From an uncultured Actinomycetes bacterium (GTDB lineage: Bacteria > Actinomycetota > Actinomycetes > Nanopelagicales > Nanopelagicaceae): a DNA stretch of 13,243 nt. Under the pieces are notes generated by a model. It had not been told where the DNA came from. It saw only the letters and a list, made by a program, of their open reading frames with translations, and did not search any database. Within the stretch, counting starts at the first letter, position 1. Each line of letters begins with the position of its first letter. Below are positions 1 to 6,641 of this stretch, in pieces. Location of the stretch: contig CAIJOE010000018.1 of assembly GCA_903822245.1 (NCBI GenBank), positions 1-13,243 of the forward strand, given 5' to 3'. Position numbers and translations under genes: made by a program.

Positions 1-1274
1 ATGAGTATCTAAATCTCTTAATCGAAGCCGAAAAGCGCGATCACCGCCGGCTTGGCCAAGAGTTGGATCTGTTTTCCTTTCCGGAAGAAGTTGGATCTGG
101 ACTGGCTGTATTTCATCCAAAAGGCGGAATAATTCGCCGTGCGATGGAGGATTATTCTCGTGCACGCCACGAGGAAGAAAATTATCAGTTCGTATATTCA
201 CCGCATCTAACTAAGGCTGCATTATTTGAAACATCCGGCCACTTGGATTGGTACTCCGAGGGAATGTATCCGCCGATGGTGATGGATGAAGAATTTCATG
301 CAGATGGCACTATTAAGCGAGCTGGCCAGAAGTACTACATGAAGCCAATGAACTGCCCGTTTCATAACTTGATTTATAGATCTTCTTCTCGCTCATACCG
401 GGAATTGCCGCTAAGACTTTTTGAGTTCGGAACGGTTTATCGTTACGAGAAGTCTGGTGTGATCCATGGTCTTACCCGTGCCCGGGGATTTACCCAGGAT
501 GATGCGCACATTTATTGCACGAAAGATCAAATGCTAGGAGAGTTGGATAGCTTACTAACATTCGTCCTTAATTTGCTTCGTGACTATGGTTTGGAAGATT
601 TCTACCTTGAACTTTCAACTAGAAATCCACAAAAGTCTGTCGGCGAAGATAAAGATTGGGAGGAGGCCACAGAGGCACTTAGAATTGCAGCCTCAAAACA
701 GAAGTTGGAACTCGTCTTAGATCCCGAAGGCGCCGCATTTTATGGTCCAAAGATTTCAGTTCAAGCCAAAGATGCGATTGGTCGCACATGGCAAATGTCC
801 ACAATTCAAGTCGATTTCCAATTACCTCAGCGATTTGATTTGGAATATGTGGCCTCTGACGGTTCACGGCAAAGACCAGTAATGATTCACCGCGCTCTTT
901 TCGGTTCAATCGAACGATTCTTCGGAGTGTTAACTGAACACTATGCCGGCGCTTTCCCTCCTTGGCTTGCACCAGTGCAAGTTCGAGCTATTCCTGTTGC
1001 AGAAAGTTTCACTCCGTATTTAGAAGGGGTTATTTTGCAAATGCGTAAGGCGGGAATCAGGGTTGATATCGACGCTTCTGATGATCGAATGCAGAAAAAG
1101 GTTCGAAACGCACAACTTGAAAAGATCCCATTCATGATGATCGCTGGTGAAGAAGATCAAAATTCCGGCGCCGTATCTTTCCGTTTCCGAAATGGTGAAC
1201 AGAAAAATGGTGTGGCAATAGCTGATGCCATCGAGCTGGTTCTTTCGGCAGTTAAGAACCGCGAGCAAGTTTAA
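1..1274 (+). CDS. thrS: Threonine--tRNA ligase, 5'-truncated by the window edge
   Basis: This cytoplasmic enzyme charges tRNA-Thr with threonine using ATP. The reading frame is open from position 3 and continues in frame into the obvious ThrS core. The TTG at 63 is therefore an internal leucine codon and not a start, and about 423 residues are visible. Class II motif 1 (FHPKGG, near 114-131) begins the core. The zinc-site cysteine lies in MNCPF (codon at 354). Motif 2 (FEFGTVYRYE) is followed by FTQDDAHIY with a second zinc ligand, and motif 3 is HRALFGSIERF. The anticodon-binding domain begins at WLAPVQV and runs to the end. The N-terminal TGS and editing domains, usual in this family, would lie outside the window and cannot be judged. 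The stop is followed after two bases by the HIT gene, so the two are probably co-transcribed, as in mycobacteria. Confidence 0.97.
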   Translation, partial: EYLNLLIEAEKRDHRRLGQELDLFSFPEEVGSGLAVFHPKGGIIRRAMEDYSRARHEEENYQFVYSPHLTKAALFETSGHLDWYSEGMYPPMVMDEEFHADGTIKRAGQKYYMKPMNCPFHNLIYRSSSRSYRELPLRLFEFGTVYRYEKSGVIHGLTRARGFTQDDAHIYCTKDQMLGELDSLLTFVLNLLRDYGLEDFYLELSTRNPQKSVGEDKDWEEATEALRIAASKQKLELVLDPEGAAFYGPKISVQAKDAIGRTWQMSTIQVDFQLPQRFDLEYVASDGSRQRPVMIHRALFGSIERFFGVLTEHYAGAFPPWLAPVQVRAIPVAESFTPYLEGVILQMRKAGIRVDIDASDDRMQKKVRNAQLEKIPFMMIAGEEDQNSGAVSFRFRNGEQKNGVAIADAIELVLSAVKNREQV

Positions 1275-1276
1275 AT

Positions 1277-1807
1277 ATGGATCAAGAGCTAACTGGCGGA
1301 GCCGGGATGCCTGATTCATGGCAACGCCTTTGGGCGCCACATCGGATGAGTTATCTATCTGGTGAAAATCGGCCGCTTGCAAGCAATGACATCCCGTGTC
1401 CGTTCTGTCGCGTCCAAGGTATTGATGACGAGGAAGCCTTAATAGTTCATCGAGGAAAAGAAGCTTTCGTGGTCATGAATTTATATCCATATAACGCTGG
1501 ACATTTATTAATTTGTGCCAATCGACATGTTGCCGATCTTACTGAGCTTACTGATTCTGAACGCTCAGAAATCTTTTCGCTAACTGCCCACGCGATGAGA
1601 ACTTTGCGAAAAGTTTCTAAGGCTGGGGGATTTAATCTTGGCATGAACCAAGGAGATGTTTCCGGAGCCGGAGTTGCCGAACATATCCATCAACACGTTA
1701 TCCCAAGATGGTTTGGAGATGCCAATTTTATGCCGCTTATCGGAAAGACAAAGGTAATGCCACAACTTTTAAGTGAAACAAGACAAGCGTTAGCTGCGGC
1801 TTGGTAA
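1277..1807 (+). CDS. HIT-family hydrolase/phosphorylase (Ap4A phosphorylase-like)
   Basis: This 176-residue histidine-triad protein carries the signature His-x-His-x-His at residues 136, 138 and 140 (EHIHQHVIPRW). The middle His is the expected nucleophile that forms a nucleotidyl intermediate. The region LNLYPYNAGH (68-76) and the ending GDANFMPLIGKTKVMPQLL closely resemble the actinobacterial protein Rv2613c, described as a diadenosine tetraphosphate (Ap4A) phosphorylase. That activity is inferred here from family and position after thrS. Cys41-Pro-Phe-Cys44 could bind a metal ion, which is also inference. The start at 1277 is two bases after the thrS stop and has a weak ribosome binding site. 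ATG 1307 (MPDSWQRLW) has a better purine-rich GGCGGA upstream and is a plausible alternative. The 3' end overlaps the opposite-strand gene by 18 bases. Confidence 0.93.
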   Translation: MDQELTGGAGMPDSWQRLWAPHRMSYLSGENRPLASNDIPCPFCRVQGIDDEEALIVHRGKEAFVVMNLYPYNAGHLLICANRHVADLTELTDSERSEIFSLTAHAMRTLRKVSKAGGFNLGMNQGDVSGAGVAEHIHQHVIPRWFGDANFMPLIGKTKVMPQLLSETRQALAAAW

Positions 1808-2380
1808 TTTAGCTAAGTATTCCAAGAGTTCGTATTTTCCAAGGCCTATTTCTTGCACAATGGGAATAGCCGGGAAAGTGAGGGCCAGATTGAATGAGTC
1901 TGGGCCAAACTCCTCCAAGGCTTCTAAATATTCTTTTCTAAATTCAAAAACTAAAACCTTGTGCTCTGGATCTGATTCCATAACGATTCTGTTTGAATTG
2001 CTATAGTTTATAAGGGCAAGTGAATCCAGATTAATGAGCGCCGTTGGTTTGCCTTCATCGTCGTGCAAAACTAAAAATGGAGTTATAACTGGATCAAGCA
2101 TCTTGCCAGCGATAGCTGCCATGTCATCGAAATCAACTTCACTCGCGGTCAGGTCGGTGATTGCAACTATCGAAGGAATATAGAGCTCTCGTGCTAACTC
2201 CCAATGCTTTTGATCCTCAGCAGTTGCCCCGCTTACTGCGCTCACTACAAAAATGGCTGCATCAGCGAGTTCTATTGGGCTTGGCCTAATCCCTAGATAT
2301 TTTGCGAAGTCAGTGGCCCCTTGGCCGATGATTGATATTCGCGCATCAGGGTCAATTAATGGGAAGATTAGGGTGCTCAC
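1790..2380 (-). CDS. EF-G-like degenerate GTPase-domain protein (half G domain)
   Basis: This intact minus-strand frame encodes about 196 residues. The middle segment (ELADAAIFVVSAVSG, then a QKHWELARELYIPSIVAITDL stretch) matches the EF-G pattern 'ADAAVFVVSAVDG ... LWRLAEEAGLPRIVFVNKLD'. LDSLALINYS and the ending KYELLEYLAKLPS also fit EF-G landmarks. The nucleotide-binding motifs are missing. There is no P-loop, because the protein begins just before the usual switch II strand. The DTPG motif is replaced by GQGAT, and the NKxD motif by ITDLT. It should therefore not bind GTP in the canonical way, and its role is unknown. I chose GTG at 2380 because GGGG lies a few bases upstream; TTG 2389 is an alternative. 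A longer in-frame extension to 2689 exists but is antisense to pgsA and looks spurious. It is the only gene on this strand in the window. It converges on the HIT gene and diverges from pgsA. The EF-G relationship was judged by eye. Confidence 0.75.
   Translation of the reverse strand: MSTLIFPLIDPDARISIIGQGATDFAKYLGIRPSPIELADAAIFVVSAVSGATAEDQKHWELARELYIPSIVAITDLTASEVDFDDMAAIAGKMLDPVITPFLVLHDDEGKPTALINLDSLALINYSNSNRIVMESDPEHKVLVFEFRKEYLEALEEFGPDSFNLALTFPAIPIVQEIGLGKYELLEYLAKLPSRS
2332..2360 (+). promoter_or_regulatory. Weak candidate promoter for the pgsA operon
   Basis: TTGATA at 2332-2337 matches five of six bases of a -35 box. Seventeen bases later ATTAAT (2355-2360) matches four of six bases of a -10 box. 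The expected transcript would start about 40 bases before the pgsA ATG. The site would lie inside the first codons of the divergent EF-G-like gene. The weak -10 keeps confidence low. Confidence 0.2.
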
Positions 2381-2405
2381 AAGCCCCAAGCCTACGATGG
2401 GAACG

Positions 2406-3002
2406 ATGCTACAAGGATCATTACGCGCCCCGGTCACTAGATTGATTACTCCAATCTGTCGTGGCCTTATCAGTCTTGGCATCACTGCCAACGAAATCAC
2501 AGTCATAGGTTCGCTAGCGACAATTTTGGCAGCAATTAATTTCTTTCCCAGTGGCGACTTCTTGTTGGGGACGTTCATGATTTTCGTATTCGTTCTCTTT
2601 GATTTACTTGATGGAACTATGGCGCGATTATCACCGGTGGGAAGCACCCCATTTGGAGCGCTTTTAGATTCAACTTTGGACCGAGTCACAGATGGAGCTG
2701 TGCTTGGCTCAATTCTTTTTTATTTGATAAATACCCAAGATCGCTTAGTTCCCGTGATGCTGGTTGCAATTATTTCTGGATTCTTAGTGTCATACGTTAA
2801 AGCCAGAGCTGAAGCCGTTGGCATTGTTTGTAACGGTGGTTTTGCTGAAAGAACTGAGCGGATGGTGATAATTCTTGTGGCGACTACCTTGGCAGGATTT
2901 CATGTCACATTTGCCTTGGCGATAGGGATTTGGGTTTTGGCCTTGGCAAGTTCCTTCACTGTTTTGCAACGGTTACAAATTGTTTATCGAGCAAATCCCT
3001 GA
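2406..3002 (+). CDS. pgsA: CDP-alcohol phosphatidyltransferase (phosphatidylinositol phosphate synthase)
   Basis: This 198-residue integral membrane enzyme probably joins CDP-diacylglycerol and inositol 1-phosphate to make phosphatidylinositol phosphate, the first step towards PI and PI mannosides. The family signature is complete: DLLDGTMAR, then nine residues, then GALLDSTLD. Its aspartates coordinate the catalytic metals. The segment YVKARAEAVGIVCNGGFAER corresponds to a conserved part of the actinobacterial PIP synthase subfamily, as in M. tuberculosis PgsA1. About six hydrophobic helices are seen. I chose ATG 2406 (MLQGSLRAPVTRL) because homologues start with a similar short helix. ATG 2397 is possible. 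The longer frame from 2253 is rejected because it runs antisense to the EF-G-like gene. The stop overlaps the next start (TGATG), which implies translational coupling. A related CDP-alcohol transferase specificity cannot be excluded from sequence alone. Confidence 0.93.
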   Translation: MLQGSLRAPVTRLITPICRGLISLGITANEITVIGSLATILAAINFFPSGDFLLGTFMIFVFVLFDLLDGTMARLSPVGSTPFGALLDSTLDRVTDGAVLGSILFYLINTQDRLVPVMLVAIISGFLVSYVKARAEAVGIVCNGGFAERTERMVIILVATTLAGFHVTFALAIGIWVLALASSFTVLQRLQIVYRANP

Positions 3003-3892
3003 TGCACCACCTAATTTATTACGGCTATAGCTTTGCTTGGAAAGTACTTCAAATACTTCCAGCAAAGGCTGCCTACGGCTTAGGAAATATATTTGCCGAT
3101 TGCTTATTTAGACGCAATGGAAAACAAATACAACGATTGCGCAGTAACTACGATCGAATCAAACCTGGTTTAGATCCAAAGGCTTTAAATGATTTAACAC
3201 GCGAGGGCATGCGTTCTTACCTGCGTTACTGGTGCGATACTTTTCGATTTCCGTCCTGGAGTAAAGAAAGCATTTTGGCAACTACTCTCACAGAGAACGA
3301 GAATTTCTTGCGCGACCCAGTTACTCAAGGTCGCGGGGTAATAGTTTCCCTGCCACACGCTGGTAACTGGGATCATGCTGGAGCATATTTTTGCGCAACT
3401 GGAATACCGCTAACTACGGTGGCCGAGCACCTTGATCCAGAAAAACTTTTCAATAAATTTTTGGAATACCGACAGGCAATCGGGATGGAGGTTCTTGATC
3501 TAAATTCCAGGTCCATCGCGGTATTAGCCCAACGCCTTCGCCAAGGAAAGTTAGTGGCGCTTGTTGCAGATCGTGATCTAACAAAATCTGGTGTTCCAGT
3601 CAGTTTTGCAGGATTCCCGGCAAAGATGCCGGCTGGACCAGCCCTGCTTTCAATTCAGACTGGCGCGCCTCTGATTACTGCCTATGTGAAATATGAAAAG
3701 ACCGGAATTAGAATAATTTTTGAAGGAGAAGTTGCAATCCCTGCATCAGGATCAACCGCTGAAAAGACTGCTGAAATGACGCAGATTGTTGCAGACAGAT
3801 TTGCGGCGCAAATAAAGGCATCGCCAGCGGATTGGCATATGTTGCAGCGAATTTGGGTAGATGGAGATTATGTTGAGCGTGATAGCCAATGA
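3002..3892 (+). CDS. Lysophospholipid/PIM acyltransferase, LpxL/HtrB family (PatA-like)
   Basis: This 296-residue membrane-associated acyltransferase carries the family HX4D catalytic motif at His119-Asp124 (LPHAGNWDHAG). A second conserved block follows around Asp190-Arg191-Asp192 (VALVADRDL), and then FAGFPAKMPAGPALLS. The position between the PIP synthase and PimA matches Rv2611c/PatA of mycobacteria, which transfers an acyl chain to the mannose of PIM1 or PIM2 at the inner face of the membrane. That specific substrate is inferred from context. The start ATG 3002 overlaps the pgsA stop by one base, and the first residues (HHLIYYGYSFAWKVL) are a normal family N-terminus. The longer frame from 2930 overlaps the end of pgsA and is not credible. 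The end overlaps pimA by four bases (ATGA). Confidence 0.93.
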   Translation: MHHLIYYGYSFAWKVLQILPAKAAYGLGNIFADCLFRRNGKQIQRLRSNYDRIKPGLDPKALNDLTREGMRSYLRYWCDTFRFPSWSKESILATTLTENENFLRDPVTQGRGVIVSLPHAGNWDHAGAYFCATGIPLTTVAEHLDPEKLFNKFLEYRQAIGMEVLDLNSRSIAVLAQRLRQGKLVALVADRDLTKSGVPVSFAGFPAKMPAGPALLSIQTGAPLITAYVKYEKTGIRIIFEGEVAIPASGSTAEKTAEMTQIVADRFAAQIKASPADWHMLQRIWVDGDYVERDSQ

Positions 3893-5061
3893 AAAATCTA
3901 AAGATAGGAATTGTCTGCCCTTACGGTTGGGATACGCCAGGTGGAGTTGGTATTCACATTAAAGAACTTGCCGAGTGGTTAATTGATCATGGACATAGTG
4001 TTTCAGTTCTGGCACCGGTATCTGACGAGAATGCGATTACAGAATCTTGGTTAGTTTCAGCTGGCCGTCCGGTTTCGATACCTTTTAATGGTGCGGTAGC
4101 TCGCGTAATTTTTGGGCCACTAGCTTCTTCTCGCGTGAAGCAATGGATTGCCGCAAATGAATTTGATGTACTTCACCTACATGAACCAGCAATACCTTCA
4201 CTTTCAGTTCTTGCTGGATGGGCGGCTGAAGGCCCAATTGTTGCAACTTTTCATGCGGCAACAAATAAGCAAAAGACTTTAAATGCAATTGGAACTATTT
4301 TGGATCCGTTGGTCGAGCGAATCACAGCCAAAATAGCGGTAAGTGAAACTGCTCGAGAGACTTTAAAGGACCGCTTCAAGACCGAAGCGGTAGTAATTCC
4401 TAATGGAATTTACTCTGCAAAATTTGCTGCAATTGGCGCAAGTCCAGCGTGGTCTAAACCAAACACAATTGGATTTCTTGGCCGTTTTGAAGAGTCCAGA
4501 AAAGGGTTGGATGTTTTTCTCGGAGCAATCCCTGACATAGTTCGAAAGTTTCCAGATGCGAACTTCTTAATTGCTGGCCCAGGTGATATTGAAGCGGTTT
4601 CCAAGAAGATTGCGCCAGCGCTACTTCGCCATATTACGTTTTTAGGCAAAATTTCTGAAGAAGAGAAAGTTGCGTTTTTTAAATCATTGTCACTTTATGT
4701 TGCACCTAATACTGGTGGTGAATCATTTGGAATCATTTTGGCCGAAGCAATGACTTGCGAAACTTCATTAGTTGCCAGCGATTTACCGGCCTTCAAAGCT
4801 CTATTATCCAACGGGCAGGCAGGGGCGCTCTTTAGATCTGGTGAGAGTTCTGACTTAGCTGAAGTGGTAATCGATCTGCTTTCTAATGATGCCAAACGCA
4901 AGGCTCTGGCCAGGCGCGGTAAAGACAAGGCCCTAAGTTTTGATTGGGACACAGTTGGCGAGCAAATCTTGTCAATCTATGAAATGGCTTTAGTTGGAAA
5001 TGATCGCGTTAAACTCGCATCTGAAGGACGTTTATGGAACCGAAAGAGGTCAGATGATTAA
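3889..5061 (+). CDS. pimA: Phosphatidylinositol alpha-mannosyltransferase PimA (GT4)
   Basis: PimA is a GT-B fold enzyme that transfers mannose from GDP-mannose to phosphatidylinositol, giving PIM1 on the cytoplasmic face of the membrane. The 390-residue protein is close to the usual length of about 380. The N-terminal acceptor domain contains the glycine loop PGGVGIH (17-23), HLHEP (96-100) and FHAAT with His122, the likely counterpart of the catalytic His of mycobacterial PimA. The donor domain contains GRFEESRKGLDV, with Arg199 and Lys205 as probable diphosphate-binding residues. It also has the retaining-GT signature GESFGIILAE with Glu278 and Glu286. The gene shares ATGA with the upstream acyltransferase and overlaps the next small gene by eight bases, so it sits inside a coupled lipid operon. 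The basic tail after about residue 372 is probably a membrane-contact or linker segment. Confidence 0.95.
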   Translation: MKNLKIGIVCPYGWDTPGGVGIHIKELAEWLIDHGHSVSVLAPVSDENAITESWLVSAGRPVSIPFNGAVARVIFGPLASSRVKQWIAANEFDVLHLHEPAIPSLSVLAGWAAEGPIVATFHAATNKQKTLNAIGTILDPLVERITAKIAVSETARETLKDRFKTEAVVIPNGIYSAKFAAIGASPAWSKPNTIGFLGRFEESRKGLDVFLGAIPDIVRKFPDANFLIAGPGDIEAVSKKIAPALLRHITFLGKISEEEKVAFFKSLSLYVAPNTGGESFGIILAEAMTCETSLVASDLPAFKALLSNGQAGALFRSGESSDLAEVVIDLLSNDAKRKALARRGKDKALSFDWDTVGEQILSIYEMALVGNDRVKLASEGRLWNRKRSDD

Positions 5062-5560
5062 ATCAATATTAATCGTGGCCTTTATTCTCCTTTTGGGTGT
5101 TTGGTATCTATCATTCCTAGCTTCAAGGCTCGATGGACTACATCACCGAGTGGAAACTTCTTGGGAGCATTTAGATGCCTTGTTGCAACGCCGGGCTGCT
5201 ATTGCCCTTGAAATTTCTCATTCAATTGCTTTGGATCCAGCAACTAGTTTGTTGTTAACCGCCTCGGCGTATCAGGCGCGCGAAGCAAATATTGTTGAAA
5301 GAAGTGAAGCTGAGAGCTCCCTCTCCGAGTCATTGAAATTACTTCGCGCAGAAGAACTACAAACTCCAAGTGGGTTAGATCCACAATTGCTTGAGGAATT
5401 GGCTCGTATTACTGAGAAGATTTCAGTTGGAATCACGATCCACACAGAAGCGGTTATGAGCGCTAGGTCTTTGCGCGATAGGCCCCTATTTAGAATCTTT
5501 AGGCTAGCAGGCCACGCTCCGTTGCCAATGCGCTATTCCTTTGAAGACGACATACTTTAA
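5054..5560 (+). CDS. Small single-pass membrane protein, LemA-like / N-terminal part of Rv2609c type
   Basis: This 168-residue protein has one N-terminal membrane helix (about residues 3-21) followed by a helical domain. RLDGLHHRVETSWEHLDALL and the RRAA segment that follows resemble the LemA-type and Rv2609c-type pattern 'RLDRLHVR...SWQALDSALARRA'. The tail FRIFRLAGHAPLPMRYSFEDD is also like the end of that domain. No function is established from sequence. In mycobacteria the gene after pimA encodes this domain fused to a Nudix (MutT) domain, whereas here the frame stops before any Nudix region. I chose ATG 5054 over the in-frame 4994 because it has AAAGAGGT upstream (5043-5050) and places the hydrophobic helix at the N-terminus. 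The longer form would bury that helix behind 20 residues that overlap pimA. It overlaps pimA by eight bases, so it is co-translated with the PIM genes. Confidence 0.82.
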   Translation: MIKSILIVAFILLLGVWYLSFLASRLDGLHHRVETSWEHLDALLQRRAAIALEISHSIALDPATSLLLTASAYQAREANIVERSEAESSLSESLKLLRAEELQTPSGLDPQLLEELARITEKISVGITIHTEAVMSARSLRDRPLFRIFRLAGHAPLPMRYSFEDDIL

Positions 5561-5564
5561 TTTT

Positions 5565-6587
5565 ATGATAGCTAAGGTGTTTAAGCGCGCGATTTTGCTC
5601 GCCTCAATCCTGGCCTTGCTTACAGCTTGCGCTTCGCCTACCAAGTTAGTTAAGTCAATCACAGGTAAATCCCAAGCGGTAAATGTTCTAACTAATTTGC
5701 CAGGTAAGAACGGACCAGTACTCGCAGTCAAGATTGATGACACGCCAGATGCTCATCCACAAGTTGGGCTTGCAAGTGCTGATGTTATTTATGTTGAACA
5801 AGTTGAAGGTGGTTTAACCCGACTTGCTGCAATCTTCACTAATGTAATTCCACCAGCAATTGGTCCAGTTCGCTCAGCTCGGATAAGTGATTTAGATATT
5901 TTGGCTCAGTACGGCAAGGTGGGCTTTGCCTTTAGTGGGGCCCAACATAAATTGCTGCCAAAAATTTCTGCTGCCAATCTTTATAATTTGAGCGCAGAAG
6001 TAAATCCTCCTTCAATTTTCTATCGAGATCTCACTCGAGTTGAGCCAACTAATATGTTTTTGGACGCAAACGCACTTTTAAAGAAATCAATTGAAGTTGA
6101 AGGTAAAACGATTGACTCGGCAAAATCAGTGGGTTGGCAGTTTGGCTCAGGGCCAGATACCGGAACTGCTATTGCTGGGGCAAAGGTAAGTTGGCCGGCT
6201 TCTCGTTATGAAATCAATTGGTTGCCAGAGCAAAAACGTTGGGGACTTATGTTTCACGGAATGGCAGACCTAGATCAGAGTGGTTTGCAGCTTGGGTCGC
6301 CTACTTTCGTTATCCAGAAGGTGTCGATAACTGATTCTGAATTCCACGACAAAGTTGGTGGAATCACACCTTTTAGCAACACCATTGGCTCTGGTACTGG
6401 CTACTTGCTCCGCGATGGCAAGGCAATAGCAATCAATTGGAATCGCCCCGATGCGATTTCGGGCACCACATGGACTTTGCGGGATGGTTCGGTTGCCAAA
6501 TTCGCAACCGGGCAGGTTTGGATTGCGCTCACAGACAAAGATCCGGTCTTCATATACCCGTCACCCGCCCCCACTAAGGCAAAGTAG
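5565..6587 (+). CDS. DUF3048 domain lipoprotein
   Basis: This 340-residue protein is predicted to be exported and lipid-anchored. After basic residues (KVFKR) it has a hydrophobic stretch ending in LLTAC, a lipobox with Cys22 as the acylated residue. The mature part shows the DUF3048 (YerB-like) landmarks: VLAVKIDDTPDAHPQVGL, ADVIYVEQVEGGLTRL and AIGPVRSARISDLDI. A C-terminal domain follows, ending in GQVWIALTDKD. The function of the family is not established; a role at the cell envelope is inferred from export. ATG 5565 is preferred to the in-frame TTG 5541, because 5541 would overlap the previous gene and lengthen the signal peptide without need. The ribosome binding site is poor, so translation may depend on coupling with the preceding gene, whose stop is four bases upstream. 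Confidence 0.9.
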   Translation: MIAKVFKRAILLASILALLTACASPTKLVKSITGKSQAVNVLTNLPGKNGPVLAVKIDDTPDAHPQVGLASADVIYVEQVEGGLTRLAAIFTNVIPPAIGPVRSARISDLDILAQYGKVGFAFSGAQHKLLPKISAANLYNLSAEVNPPSIFYRDLTRVEPTNMFLDANALLKKSIEVEGKTIDSAKSVGWQFGSGPDTGTAIAGAKVSWPASRYEINWLPEQKRWGLMFHGMADLDQSGLQLGSPTFVIQKVSITDSEFHDKVGGITPFSNTIGSGTGYLLRDGKAIAINWNRPDAISGTTWTLRDGSVAKFATGQVWIALTDKDPVFIYPSPAPTKAK

Positions 6588-6603
6588 ACTTACTGCCTTA
6601 AGT
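6573..6603 (+). terminator. Hairpin spanning the DUF3048 stop codon, possible weak terminator
   Basis: The arms ACTAAGGCA (6573-6581) and TGCCTTAAGT (6594-6603) pair almost perfectly with one bulge, enclosing the TAG stop. A short T-run (6612-6616) comes too late for a textbook intrinsic terminator. It may be a weak terminator or an mRNA-stabilising hairpin between the lipid operon and pdxS. Confidence 0.3.
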
Positions 6604-6641
6604 TCGACCGCTTTTTAAATGCTCAGACAACAGGAGAAACG

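Noticed and set aside
1020..1382. 120-residue minus-strand frame across the thrS-HIT junction
   Set aside because: Antisense to two conserved genes, composition unlike a protein, no family resemblance.
2253..2405. Longer pgsA start at 2253
   Set aside because: The extra 51 residues are the mirror of the EF-G-like gene and do not resemble any CDP-alcohol transferase N-terminus.
2381..2689. N-terminal extension of the minus-strand frame to an ATG at 2689
   Set aside because: It lies entirely antisense to the conserved start and catalytic region of pgsA and has low-complexity basic content without EF-G likeness. Starts at 2380 or 2389 fit better.
2930..3001. Longer acyltransferase start at 2930
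   Set aside because: It would overlap pgsA by over 70 bases. The ATG at 3002 gives the normal coupled TGATG junction and a family-like N-terminus.
5541..5564. TTG start for the DUF3048 gene at 5541
   Set aside because: It overlaps the previous gene, and ATG 5565 gives a compact lipoprotein signal peptide.
6595..6620. Possible -10 box (TTAAAT) before pdxS
   Set aside because: Only four of six bases match and no acceptable -35 lies at 16-18 bases, so I could not support a promoter.
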